Below the pieces are notes generated by a model. The model did no database searches. It saw nothing but the letters and a program-made list of their open reading frames with translations, and was not told the DNA's origin. A program made the position numbers and the translations under genes. Below are positions 52,167-60,432 of a stretch of 64,000 bases of DNA, one piece after another. Source of the DNA: Alkalimonas mucilaginosa (lineage in GTDB: Bacteria > Pseudomonadota > Gammaproteobacteria > Enterobacterales > Alteromonadaceae); contig NZ_JAUGZK010000016.1 in the NCBI RefSeq assembly GCF_036327005.1, positions 1 to 64,000 on the forward strand, written 5' to 3'. Every line of letters begins with the position of its first letter. The stretch's first letter is position 1.

Positions 52167-53831
52167 CTAGTAAGCCTCGGTATGCACATCACGCACCGCA
52201 CGACCGGATGGATCGGTCATTTCTGCCATTTTGGCATCCCAGGCCAATGCTTCAGGCGTGGAGCAGGCAACGGACTTGCCGCCTGGCACACAGGCAATAG
52301 CACCGGCATGTGGGAAATGCTCTTCAAAGATCACCCGGTAGTAATAGCCTTCTTTGGTATCCGGCGTATTGACCGGGAAACGGAAGCTGGCGGTGGCCAT
52401 TTGCTGATCACTGATTTCGCGCTCGGCATGGGCTTTTAAGCTGTCAATCCAGCTGTAGCCAACCCCATCGGAGAACTGCTCTTTTTGCCGCCATAAGATT
52501 TCATCTGGCAGCAAGCCATCAAAGGCCTGACGCAAAATGTGTTTTTCCATTTTGCCGTTGCCGCACATCTTGGCTTCCGGGTTTAGCCGCATCGCCACAT
52601 CCATAAAGGTTTTGTCTAAAAATGGTACCCGAGCCTCAATACCCCAGGCTGACATCGCCTTGTTGGCGCGGTTGCAGTCAAACATATGCAGCCGGCTGAT
52701 TTTGCGCAAGGTTTCTTCATGGAATTCTTTGGCATTCGGCGCTTTATGAAAATACAGGTAACCGCCAAAGATTTCATCCGAGCCTTCACCTGACAGTACC
52801 ATCTTAATACCCATGGCTTTGATTTTGCGGGCCATCAGATACATTGGGGTAGAGGCCCGAATGGTGGTAACATCGTAGGTTTCCAGAAAATAGATCACAT
52901 CACGGATCGCATCCATGCCTTCCTGCACGGTAAAATGCACATTGTGATGCACGGTACCAATGGCATCAGCCACTTTTTGCGCGGCCACCAGATCCGGTGA
53001 GCCAGGCAAACCAACAGCAAAAGAATGCAAACGTGGCCACCAGGCTTCGGTCTGATCATCGTCTTCCACCCGGCGCTTGGCAAATTGCTGGGCAATGGCG
53101 GAAATTAACGAAGAGTCCAGGCCGCCAGATAACAACACACCATAAGGTACGTCCGACATCAGGTGGCTTTTCACGCTTTGCTCCAGCGCTTTACGCAGCT
53201 CAGCTTCATTGGCCGGATTATCTTTTACTGCATCGAAGCTTTGCCAGTCACGCTGGTAGTAGGATTCAAGCTTACCGACCTTGCTGTCAAAAATATGCCC
53301 TGGCGGGAACTCTTTAATTTGCTTACACACCGGCACCAAAGCTTTTAGCTCGGAAGATACAAACAACTGGCCATGTTCATCGTAGCCGTAATACAGCGGG
53401 ATAATGCCAATGTGATCGCGGGCGATCAGGTAGCGCTCTTGCTCGGCATCGTACAACACAAAGGCGAACATGCCGTGCAGCTTATCCACAAAATTGACGC
53501 CATGCTCTAAATACAATGGCAGAATGACCTCGCAATCCGACTTGGTTTTGAACGGATACGGTGATACCAGCTCTTTTTCCAGCTGTTTATGATTGTAGAT
53601 CTCACCATTCACTGCCAGAATGTGATTTCGCTGATCATTAATCAGAGGTTGGGCACCATTTTCAGTATCTACGATAGCCAGACGCTCGTGCGCGAGGATG
53701 GCATTATTGTCATTCCAGATCCCAGACCAGTCCGGACCACGATGACGTAATAACTTAGATAACTGCAGCGCCTGCTGGCGCAATGCTTTCACATCAGTTT
53801 TGATGTCAAGCACCCCAAATATCGAACACAT
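52167..53831 (-). CDS. asnB: Asparagine synthetase B (glutamine-hydrolysing)
   Basis: Makes asparagine from aspartate with glutamine and ATP (554 aa). The N-terminal glutaminase begins MCSIFGVLD. The Cys at position 2 becomes the N-terminal nucleophile, which fixes the start at 53831, with AGAGGTG upstream. RHRGPD, AHERLAIVD and the NGEIYNH segment are present. The synthetase domain has the PP-loop LLSGGLDSSLI and GEGSDEIFGGY. Length matches E. coli AsnB. Confidence 0.96.
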   Translation of the reverse strand: MCSIFGVLDIKTDVKALRQQALQLSKLLRHRGPDWSGIWNDNNAILAHERLAIVDTENGAQPLINDQRNHILAVNGEIYNHKQLEKELVSPYPFKTKSDCEVILPLYLEHGVNFVDKLHGMFAFVLYDAEQERYLIARDHIGIIPLYYGYDEHGQLFVSSELKALVPVCKQIKEFPPGHIFDSKVGKLESYYQRDWQSFDAVKDNPANEAELRKALEQSVKSHLMSDVPYGVLLSGGLDSSLISAIAQQFAKRRVEDDDQTEAWWPRLHSFAVGLPGSPDLVAAQKVADAIGTVHHNVHFTVQEGMDAIRDVIYFLETYDVTTIRASTPMYLMARKIKAMGIKMVLSGEGSDEIFGGYLYFHKAPNAKEFHEETLRKISRLHMFDCNRANKAMSAWGIEARVPFLDKTFMDVAMRLNPEAKMCGNGKMEKHILRQAFDGLLPDEILWRQKEQFSDGVGYSWIDSLKAHAEREISDQQMATASFRFPVNTPDTKEGYYYRVIFEEHFPHAGAIACVPGGKSVACSTPEALAWDAKMAEMTDPSGRAVRDVHTEAY

Positions 53832-53872
53832 GTTCACCTCTGTAGAATTAATTGAATTTCGTTTGGCAGTAT

Positions 53873-53888
53873 GTACGGCTATCCGTAC
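53873..53888. promoter_or_regulatory. Small palindrome upstream of asnB
   Basis: GTACGG-CTAT-CCGTAC, a perfect 6-bp inverted repeat 42 bases before the asnB start, in the region expected to hold its promoter. It could be an operator; nothing else supports this. Confidence 0.3.
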
Positions 53889-53983
53889 CCCCTGAATGTG
53901 CCATGCTCAGTAGAAAAAGCAAGTGCTTTTTACAGCTTTTGACACTGGAAAGTTTTCAATGGTAAGAACAACAAAGTGAGCTT

Positions 53984-54805
53984 ATGCAACCGACCCGACT
54001 AAAACCCCGCTTTAGCCCGCCAGCCAACTGGCAAGCGGAGCTGTTTCAAAACAACCCTATATTCCACGAGCTACAACAGATGTTTCAACCTGCCAGTTGC
54101 AGCGACTGGCCCACGCCTGATTGGTTGAACTCACGGCGAAGCAACACTGACTTTTGCTTTGTTGCCAATGAACTGTTGGAGCAAGACGGCCGTTATTACG
54201 AAGACTATATTTATGCAACACAGCAGATCCCAACCCGGGCTGAAAACTGGCACGATCTATTCGGCGCTTTTATCTGGTGCTTGTTTCCCCGCACCAAAGC
54301 GCTGCTAAATCAGCTGCATATCGAGGAGATAAAGCGGGCAGGGCTTAGCCCCCGCACGCCACTGCGCAATAAAATCACCTTGCTGGATGAATGCGGCGTG
54401 CTGATTGCGCATACATCAGCACAGCAATCCATGGTACAACAACTGCAACAGCATCAATGGCAGCAGGTGTTCTGGCAGCAGCGAGCGCAGTGGTGGCAGC
54501 AAATCCGGCCTGTGGTGTTTGGCCATGCGATTTATGAAATGGCAACGCAGCCTTTTATTGGTTTAACGGCCAAATGTTGGTTTATTGAGGTGCCGGATGA
54601 TTTTTTTAGCTGGCCGCTTGCTAAAAGCTATACTTATTTGGATCAACAGTTGTGCCAGCAAATCAGTCTGCGACCGGAACTGTTACTGCAAAAGCTTCAG
54701 CTGACCCCGTTGCCTTTGCTTGGCGTTCCGGCTTGGTGTGCGGATAACTGTCAGGTGGCATTTTACCAGAATCAGGATTACTTTCGTCCAAAGAGGTCAT
54801 CTTAG
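53984..54805 (+). CDS. DUF3025 family protein
   Basis: A 273-residue cytoplasmic protein with the DUF3025 pattern: YEDYIYATQQIPTRAENWHDLFGAFIWCLFPRTKALLN and, later, LRNKITLLDECGVLIAH and PFIGLTAKCWF. Function unknown. It is divergent from asnB and appears to be a single gene. Confidence 0.8.
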   Translation: MQPTRLKPRFSPPANWQAELFQNNPIFHELQQMFQPASCSDWPTPDWLNSRRSNTDFCFVANELLEQDGRYYEDYIYATQQIPTRAENWHDLFGAFIWCLFPRTKALLNQLHIEEIKRAGLSPRTPLRNKITLLDECGVLIAHTSAQQSMVQQLQQHQWQQVFWQQRAQWWQQIRPVVFGHAIYEMATQPFIGLTAKCWFIEVPDDFFSWPLAKSYTYLDQQLCQQISLRPELLLQKLQLTPLPLLGVPAWCADNCQVAFYQNQDYFRPKRSS

Positions 54806-54945
54806 TGGATGGCACACAGTCGCCCTGATCTGGTTCCCTGATATAGAAAACGCGGGCAAAAAATGCCAAACATTGGCTGTGTTGAACCTGATGGCAGCGT
54901 AAGCAGAACCAAAGCAACCTATGTGTGAGAAAAGATAACTTCAGG

Positions 54946-55566
54946 TTATCTGAGCTGCAGTAAATTCGCTAACTGGGTGCGGTTACTGACCGCCATTTTT
55001 TTAAGGATACGTTGCATATGGGTTTTAACCGTGTTGGGTGATAAGTACAACTGGTTGGCAATTTCTTTGTTGGCTAAACCTTGACAGCTTAATGTTGCGA
55101 TTTGTAATTCTTTTGGAGTAAGCGCATCCAGGGAAACCGTGGCACCTTGTAGTCGTCTGTTATGTAAATGCTGAGTTAAAATCGAATCGATTGCTTTTCG
55201 GGAATACCAAAGCCCACCGCGAAACAGAGTGTGAAATGCTTTAACCAGCAATGCAGTATCATAGTTGGCTTTGAGGGCTCCAACACAGCCTTTATCCAAT
55301 GCAAAAAGCTCGGCTTCTGCCAATGCATCCTCTACCACTAACACCACTTTTTGATCCGGAAAGTGTTGGCATAAACAGGGCCACAGTCTTTTGGCGCTTT
55401 CTACTTCGGTAACCAGCAGGACAACCCACGAAGGCGAATGGGTAACATGACTTAAATTGCCAAGCTCGGAGGCAGCGATCGAAGTACTTTCAAGTGACAG
55501 CAAAGTAAAACAGTCAATAAGTAATCTGTTGTTACACGCGGTGTCTGAAATTAATAATACATCCAT
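54946..55566 (-). CDS. LuxR-family regulator with degenerate receiver (VpsT/CsgD-like)
   Basis: A 206-residue regulator. The N-terminal receiver-like domain lacks the phosphate-accepting Asp: the expected strand reads SWVVLLVTEVESA. The C-terminal GerE helix-turn-helix is complete (LTPKELQIATLSCQGLANKE, then SPNTVKTHMQRILKKM). Between them lies W120-Y-S-R123, close to the W[FLM][TS]R motif through which Vibrio VpsT binds cyclic di-GMP, at a similar position. It is divergent from the Tad pilus genes, so control of those genes by cyclic di-GMP is a reasonable inference. A tryptophan-containing motif here is also common in ordinary NarL-type regulators. Confidence 0.82.
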   Translation of the reverse strand: MDVLLISDTACNNRLLIDCFTLLSLESTSIAASELGNLSHVTHSPSWVVLLVTEVESAKRLWPCLCQHFPDQKVVLVVEDALAEAELFALDKGCVGALKANYDTALLVKAFHTLFRGGLWYSRKAIDSILTQHLHNRRLQGATVSLDALTPKELQIATLSCQGLANKEIANQLYLSPNTVKTHMQRILKKMAVSNRTQLANLLQLR

Positions 55567-55849
55567 CCAGTAATACTCTCTTAATGCTGCTCTGGCTGTA
55601 CTTTTGTTTTTTTAAATGGCATGACCTGATGATAAGCGCCATTCACCATGACCTATGCTAGCAGTTAAATCAACTACTTGATACTTTAATAATACATTTT
55701 GCAGGAAAAATAAACAGCAGCAACGCCTGCACCACTTTGCCCATGACGGGCTCTGGGAAGGTCAGTGCGTTGCGATTTCGTAGGGGGCTGACTGAAGCTG
55801 TGGACAGAAGTTTTTAGCAGAGCAGTGTTTGTTCAGGCAACTGTTTACG
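55567..55849. other. Intergenic region left of the flp promoter
   Basis: No gene is seen in this 283-bp stretch between the divergent LuxR-type regulator and the flp promoter. It must contain the regulator's own promoter and possibly regulator binding sites; I see no clear boxes or strong repeats. Confidence 0.35.
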
Positions 55850-55878
55850 TTGACCAGTAAGCCTTGCAATTTTGTAAT
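55850..55878 (+). promoter_or_regulatory. Promoter of the Tad pilus operon
   Basis: TTGACC (55850-55855) and TGTAAT (55873-55878) are spaced by 17 bases, each one base from consensus. The predicted transcript has a leader of about 140 bases before flp. That leader includes a stem GGAGCAA/TTGCTCC (about 55916-55950) and a nine-T run. Confidence 0.6.
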
Positions 55879-56023
55879 GCAACGTTAATAATTGCCCGGT
55901 ATTCTACACCGTAAGGAGCAAGCTTTTGATAGAAAAATCACAATTGCTCCGTATGGCGTATTTTTTTTTACTGATATACACTTTAGCATTCTGTGTGTGC
56001 TTTTAGTGAAACTGGAGTAAATT

Positions 56024-56308
56024 ATGAAAGTAATGAACAAACGCGTTAAAGGTCAGGGGATGACGGAGTACATCATCATTGTGGCATTAATTGCAGTTGC
56101 TGCAATCGGTGTATACAGCTTTTTTGGTGAAACCATCCGTAACCAGGTTGCAGGTTTATCCGCTGAGGTTTCTGGTCAAAACTCTGCAACTCAAATTCAG
56201 CAAGCGCAAAATGCCGCTAACAGTGCTGACGGTGTTGCCAATCAAAACTATAACCTTGGCACATACAATGAAGGTGCAAACCAAGGCGGTGGCGGTGGTG
56301 GCGATTAA
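56024..56308 (+). CDS. flp: Flp/Fap-type pilin
   Basis: Major pilin prepeptide of the Tad pilus (94 aa). A short basic leader ends at Gly10, followed by QGMTEYIIIVALIAV: Glu at +5 and Tyr at +6 after the predicted cleavage are hallmarks of Flp pilins. The mature part is longer than usual, with an Asn/Gln/Ala-rich segment and a tail of Gly residues. The prepilin peptidase (TadV) is not in the window. Confidence 0.93.
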   Translation: MKVMNKRVKGQGMTEYIIIVALIAVAAIGVYSFFGETIRNQVAGLSAEVSGQNSATQIQQAQNAANSADGVANQNYNLGTYNEGANQGGGGGGD

Positions 56309-56333
56309 TTAATCTGCCGGTACTGCATATTTT

Positions 56334-56363
56334 GTCAGGTGCTTCAGTACTGAAGCACCTGAC
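56334..56363 (+). terminator. Perfect 30-bp palindrome after flp (attenuating terminator)
   Basis: Two 14-base arms (GTCAGGTGCTTCAG and its complement) around a TA centre, followed by a short T-rich stretch (TTGTTTC). Placed 25 bases after flp, it would stop or stabilise most transcripts at the pilin gene and let fewer continue into the assembly genes. Confidence 0.65.
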
Positions 56364-56425
56364 TTGTTTCTGCAAGACTAAGTTACGCTAGCTTTACAAA
56401 TGATTGTAGATGGGGTGTCTGAATA

Positions 56426-57814
56426 ATGAAGTACCAAAGAGGTCAGGCATTGGCATTAGGGTTGGTATTTATGACTCTGGTGCTTATGGTCGTATTGTTT
56501 AGCTTCAACGCTTCCCAGTTAAATCTTAACAGTAACAAGTTACAGCATACGGCCGACAATGCGGCTTACAGTATGGCGGTACTGGCTGCGCGTGATTTAA
56601 ATTACAAGGCCTACACCAACAGGGCTATGGTGGCTAACCAGATCTCGGTGGCTCAAACGGTGGGTCTATCCTCTTACCTGGAAATGCATACGGTATTTTT
56701 ACAAAATGCAAGCGCCGCGCTGGGCTGGCTTCCGGGTGTAGGACAAGTTATTGCAAGCATGTCTCAGGTAATGTCCGGGGTAAACCAGGTTGCTCAGCCG
56801 CTGCTGGAGCATGTGCTGCTGCCTGCAGAAAGTATCGCGTTAGAAGCGCTATCAGGGTCACAGCAGCTGTTACACATGGCAGGCTTGGTGCAATCCTTCT
56901 CTTTGCCGGCATCGGTAATCACCGATAACGATGTCGATGCTCGACTAGACTTTGCGCAGAATGCGATGTTTATCAACAAGTTTCAGGAGCATTGGCTGGT
57001 GATGCAAGATACTTTTGATCGTACGCAACCTGAGCAGCAGTACAGCGAACATGTCAATGTGATAATGAGTTCCAGAGATCAATTCAGCAGTGCGAGAAAT
57101 CAACGCTGGCCTGTTCCGTTTAGCCTTCCTGCAGATCTCCCTGTTCTCCGAGTGAATACACATCAGCGAGGTGGCTCAGATCTTTTTTTGAATAATAACC
57201 AAGAGGAGAGCTGGACTTCGATGGACACTGTCAGCACCCATGTTGAACGATTAGGCTTGAGCTGCAGCTGGCGGCGTGGTTGTCGTTTGCGTTGGCGCAG
57301 AACCGAGGTGCCTGTAGGCTGGGGTGGCACAGTGTCAGATAACAGAGCGCAGCTGCGTCATATTAACAGTAACTCCATGTGGGGTGGCAGTCGTAGTCGC
57401 AATCCAAGAGCCTCTCACCTTGCAGCCAGCAGCCAGAAATCAATGAGTGGAACTCCCGGCTACAATGGCATTCGTAAGTTTTATGACTTTAGCGACCGTC
57501 AGCAAATTGGCATCAATGAAACAGCCAATATTACCGTAGTGGTTTCCAAGCCGACACAACATATTCGCACCAGCCGCCAGTCTGAATGGGGGAATGATCG
57601 TATCGATCCGGCAATCAATGAGCAATTCTTCGGAAACCGGATGACGACGATAGCCTCTGCCAATGTGCATTACTCGAGACCCAGGGATTTATGGCCACGT
57701 GGCGGTAACCAGCATGAATTTGGCAATATGTACAATCCGTATTGGCAACCCAAACTGAATGAAACCACCAATCAGGCCCGTATCCAGATACGGGGACTCA
57801 CAGGAGCGCTGTAA
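56426..57814 (+). CDS. TadG-like pilus assembly protein
   Basis: A 462-residue protein. The N-terminus MKYQRGQALALGLVFMTLVL is the GQ-type membrane segment of TadG-related proteins. The NSNKLQHTADNAAYSMAVLAARDLNYKAY stretch that follows is the typical TadG/TadE-like region. No Glu occupies +5 after the Gly, so cleavage by the pilin peptidase is doubtful. The large remaining part is exposed and has basic, Arg-rich and Asn-rich stretches. It overlaps the next gene by one base (TAATG). Confidence 0.75.
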   Translation: MKYQRGQALALGLVFMTLVLMVVLFSFNASQLNLNSNKLQHTADNAAYSMAVLAARDLNYKAYTNRAMVANQISVAQTVGLSSYLEMHTVFLQNASAALGWLPGVGQVIASMSQVMSGVNQVAQPLLEHVLLPAESIALEALSGSQQLLHMAGLVQSFSLPASVITDNDVDARLDFAQNAMFINKFQEHWLVMQDTFDRTQPEQQYSEHVNVIMSSRDQFSSARNQRWPVPFSLPADLPVLRVNTHQRGGSDLFLNNNQEESWTSMDTVSTHVERLGLSCSWRRGCRLRWRRTEVPVGWGGTVSDNRAQLRHINSNSMWGGSRSRNPRASHLAASSQKSMSGTPGYNGIRKFYDFSDRQQIGINETANITVVVSKPTQHIRTSRQSEWGNDRIDPAINEQFFGNRMTTIASANVHYSRPRDLWPRGGNQHEFGNMYNPYWQPKLNETTNQARIQIRGLTGAL

Positions 57815-58656
57815 TGCAGACAGGAGCTTTGTGTCGTCAGCAAGGTCAGGCAGCCATCGAAACGGCGATTACTCTGACTTTCGTTATTGTTCCTTTGCTT
57901 ATCTTGTTGCCATTGATGGCGAAGGTCACCAATATGCAGCACCGGGCGGATCAGGCTGCGCAGTACACCGCCTGGGAACGTACCGTCTGGCATCAGCAAA
58001 CACCGTCAAAGTTATCCGCTGCAGGTATCCCTATTCGTTCTGATGCGCAAATTGCAGCTACGGTAGCACCACGATTTTATGGTGAACAAGGGCGCTTAGT
58101 GGATAGCAATACCGCAGACTGGAATTGGCAAACCGATATACATCCTTTTTTAAGGTTCCAGTCGCAACGTGATGGCAGCAATACACCTTTGCTGGCTTCC
58201 CTGAATGGGCAGGCAAACGATAGCAGCATGGAAGATCGCGTAGTGGCCAGCGCGAGTGGCAGCAGTAAGTTGGCGATAGAGCCCATTGCAAGAGCTTTTA
58301 TCGACCTGGAAAACCGGCATTACTTCAGTAGCCGGGTTCGCACGCAAATGGAAAGCATCCAGATTGCACCTTTTGATGCGCTGGAGCTGACGGTGTCTGG
58401 CAATGCGGCCCTGTTAACTGCGGGGTGGAATGCAGCTGGTCCACAACACGTGGTCCGGCGAATTCAGGATAAGCCCCTGACATTGCCATTGGCAAATCTG
58501 AATGTTCCTTTTTTAAATACTTTAAGAAACACCATAGGCAGCTTGCCTTACTATCGTGATATTCGAACCAATCGCCTGAGGTTAGGGCATGTAGAGCCTG
58601 ATGTGCTGCCACCTTCGCTTTTGTGTACTTATGGCACCACCAACTGTGGAGGTTAA
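57814..58656 (+). CDS. TadE-like pseudopilin
   Basis: A 280-residue protein whose N-terminus reads RQQGQAAIETAITLTFVIVPLLIL. Gly11 is followed by Gln and by Glu at +5, the processing signature of TadE/TadF pseudopilins. The segment MQHRADQAAQYTAWERTVW continues the helix. The exposed part has no recognised domain. It is longer than typical TadE. It lies directly between the TadG-like gene and the next secreted-protein gene. Confidence 0.75.
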   Translation: MQTGALCRQQGQAAIETAITLTFVIVPLLILLPLMAKVTNMQHRADQAAQYTAWERTVWHQQTPSKLSAAGIPIRSDAQIAATVAPRFYGEQGRLVDSNTADWNWQTDIHPFLRFQSQRDGSNTPLLASLNGQANDSSMEDRVVASASGSSKLAIEPIARAFIDLENRHYFSSRVRTQMESIQIAPFDALELTVSGNAALLTAGWNAAGPQHVVRRIQDKPLTLPLANLNVPFLNTLRNTIGSLPYYRDIRTNRLRLGHVEPDVLPPSLLCTYGTTNCGG

Positions 58657-58657
58657 G

Positions 58658-59335
58658 ATGTATCGTTACTGGTTGGTAGGCTGTGTTGTTCTTTTATTAC
58701 TGCTGCAATCCGTTGCTTATGGGAAAACGCGCCCTGATTTTCCTGAAAATAGCTTTGTTGAAATCGTGGCCGAAAATATGTTGATTAATGGTTTGCCCAC
58801 CACGGCCTGGACCTTGCAAACCGGATTATCGCAGCAGGAACTGGCAGCCTTTTACCGGCAGCAGTGGCAGGCCGGTAGTGACCATTTTGATGAACAGGAA
58901 TTTGGCGGTGATGTGATCATTAACAGTGTGCACAAGCCATATGTATACACTGCCCGGATTCACAGCTCAACGTTCGCAGCGACTACAGCATTAATTGCTG
59001 TGAGTAGCCTGGAAACCAATGCGCGTCTTAGCCGCTCCCAGCTCTTGCCTGCTCTGGCAGGGAATACGGTGCTTTCTGTCACTGAGCATAACGAGCCAAT
59101 TGGTTATGCCCGCACTCAGGTGTTGCATAGCCGGAATAGCCTTAGTTTTAACTACGACTTTTACCTACAGCACTTTCAACGCAGTGGCTGGAATGCAGAG
59201 TTTGCTGTGCTGGATCCAACCGAGGGCGTGGCTATCCTGCTATTAAACTCAGCAAGACAACAGATAAGCATGACATTTGATCAACAAGCTGAAGGGGTCA
59301 TGATAGTGGCCAATGAAATTTGGGGGAAACGTTAA
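58658..59335 (+). CDS. Secreted protein of unknown function in the Tad operon
   Basis: A 225-residue exported protein with a signal peptide (MYRYWLVGCVVLLLLLQSVAYG). The rest is soluble and mixed alpha/beta (LPTTAWTLQTGLSQQELAAFYRQQW near residues 50-75; a beta-rich C-terminus). I recognise no family. GGAGG lies five bases before the start, one base after the TadE-like stop; its own stop overlaps the next start (TAATG). The close packing implies a role in pilus assembly. Confidence 0.75.
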   Translation: MYRYWLVGCVVLLLLLQSVAYGKTRPDFPENSFVEIVAENMLINGLPTTAWTLQTGLSQQELAAFYRQQWQAGSDHFDEQEFGGDVIINSVHKPYVYTARIHSSTFAATTALIAVSSLETNARLSRSQLLPALAGNTVLSVTEHNEPIGYARTQVLHSRNSLSFNYDFYLQHFQRSGWNAEFAVLDPTEGVAILLLNSARQQISMTFDQQAEGVMIVANEIWGKR

Positions 59336-59523
59336 TGAAGAAAAATAATGGACAGGCATCCGTAGAGTACCTGATTGTTACTGCTATGTTGGTACTTACT
59401 TTGTTAACTCCTTTTGGCGATGAAAATCAGAATGTGTTGGAGCGAAGTACCACAGCGGTAACTGATTGGTACCAGGCCTTTGCATTTAGTAAATCTCAAC
59501 CTGAATTACCAAGAACTTATTAA
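59335..59523 (+). CDS. Small Tad-type prepilin
   Basis: A 62-residue protein: MKKNNG, then QASVEYLIVTAMLVLTLLTPF. Gly6 precedes the predicted cut, with Glu at +5 and Tyr at +6 exactly as in Flp. It is probably a minor pilin. Only about 30 residues follow the membrane segment. It starts inside the previous stop codon. Confidence 0.8.
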   Translation: MKKNNGQASVEYLIVTAMLVLTLLTPFGDENQNVLERSTTAVTDWYQAFAFSKSQPELPRTY

Positions 59524-59529
59524 GTGAAT

Positions 59530-60420
59530 ATGATGTATAAACGTAAATTTGATTTCAATTGGGTTTTACTTGCGGTAGCCATTGTTTTGGCTGGTGTTGC
59601 TGCCTGGGCGACAAAAAACTACTTCGTTGTAAAGGAACACGAGCTGGTCGAGCGATTGTCCAGAAGCAATGTAGTTATGGCTGAGGTGGTGGTAGCTTCG
59701 CAGAATCTTGGAGTGGGTGATCTGGTCAGCCCGGCAAATATGACGGTTCGGCGCATAGAAGCCGATCTGGTACCGTTAGATGCAATACATCCGTCACAAT
59801 TTCAGGCTGCAGATGGTTTGCATCTGCTGCAACCTATGGCTCCGGGGCGTCCGCTGCTAAGAAGCTATCTACCGGAGAGTAAGGCTGATCGCTTTTCTGA
59901 TTTACTGGCTGAAGGGCGCAGAGCTGTTACTGTACGGATTGATGAGGTGAATTCCTCTGCTGGTATGCTGCAACCAAATGACAACATTGATTTATTCCTG
60001 CTTTTTAACGCCGGTGATCGCACATCCGCGCAAAGGCGCTTGGAGCTGGTATTGGAGGGGGCTGTTGTTCTGGCTACCGGTACCCGGACAACAGAGCATT
60101 TGCCCTATGAAACCTATGACTTCCTGGATCAGGTTGCTCGTTACAGCACAGTAACTTTGGATTTGTCGATTGAAGATGCGTTACGGGTGCGAATGGCTGA
60201 GGAGAAAGGGCGTTTTGTGACTTTACTGCGCAACAGCAAAGAAGAGCTCGCAGTGCAGCGACGCTCTTTGGATGAAACCGAGCTATTTGCCAGTGCTTTG
60301 TCTGAGAGTGGGGCATCTCCGGTTCGTGAGGTTGAAATTATCATTGGTGGGAAAAAATCTGAAGTTCAGACGTATTTGCCTGAAGAACTTCAAAACTTTT
60401 TAAACACATTAGAAAACTAG
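59530..60420 (+). CDS. cpaB: Flp pilus assembly protein CpaB
   Basis: CpaB/RcpC-type protein (296 aa). A membrane segment (about 11-29) is followed by a SAF domain (VVMAEVVVASQNLGVGDLVSPANM) and the AVTVRIDEVNSSAGMLQPNDNIDLFLLF segment characteristic of CpaB. It acts in the periplasm, possibly on the secretin. The start is uncertain: GTG 59524, ATG 59530 or ATG 59533. Confidence 0.9.
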   Translation: MMYKRKFDFNWVLLAVAIVLAGVAAWATKNYFVVKEHELVERLSRSNVVMAEVVVASQNLGVGDLVSPANMTVRRIEADLVPLDAIHPSQFQAADGLHLLQPMAPGRPLLRSYLPESKADRFSDLLAEGRRAVTVRIDEVNSSAGMLQPNDNIDLFLLFNAGDRTSAQRRLELVLEGAVVLATGTRTTEHLPYETYDFLDQVARYSTVTLDLSIEDALRVRMAEEKGRFVTLLRNSKEELAVQRRSLDETELFASALSESGASPVREVEIIIGGKKSEVQTYLPEELQNFLNTLEN

Positions 60421-60432
60421 AAGAAGAATGCT

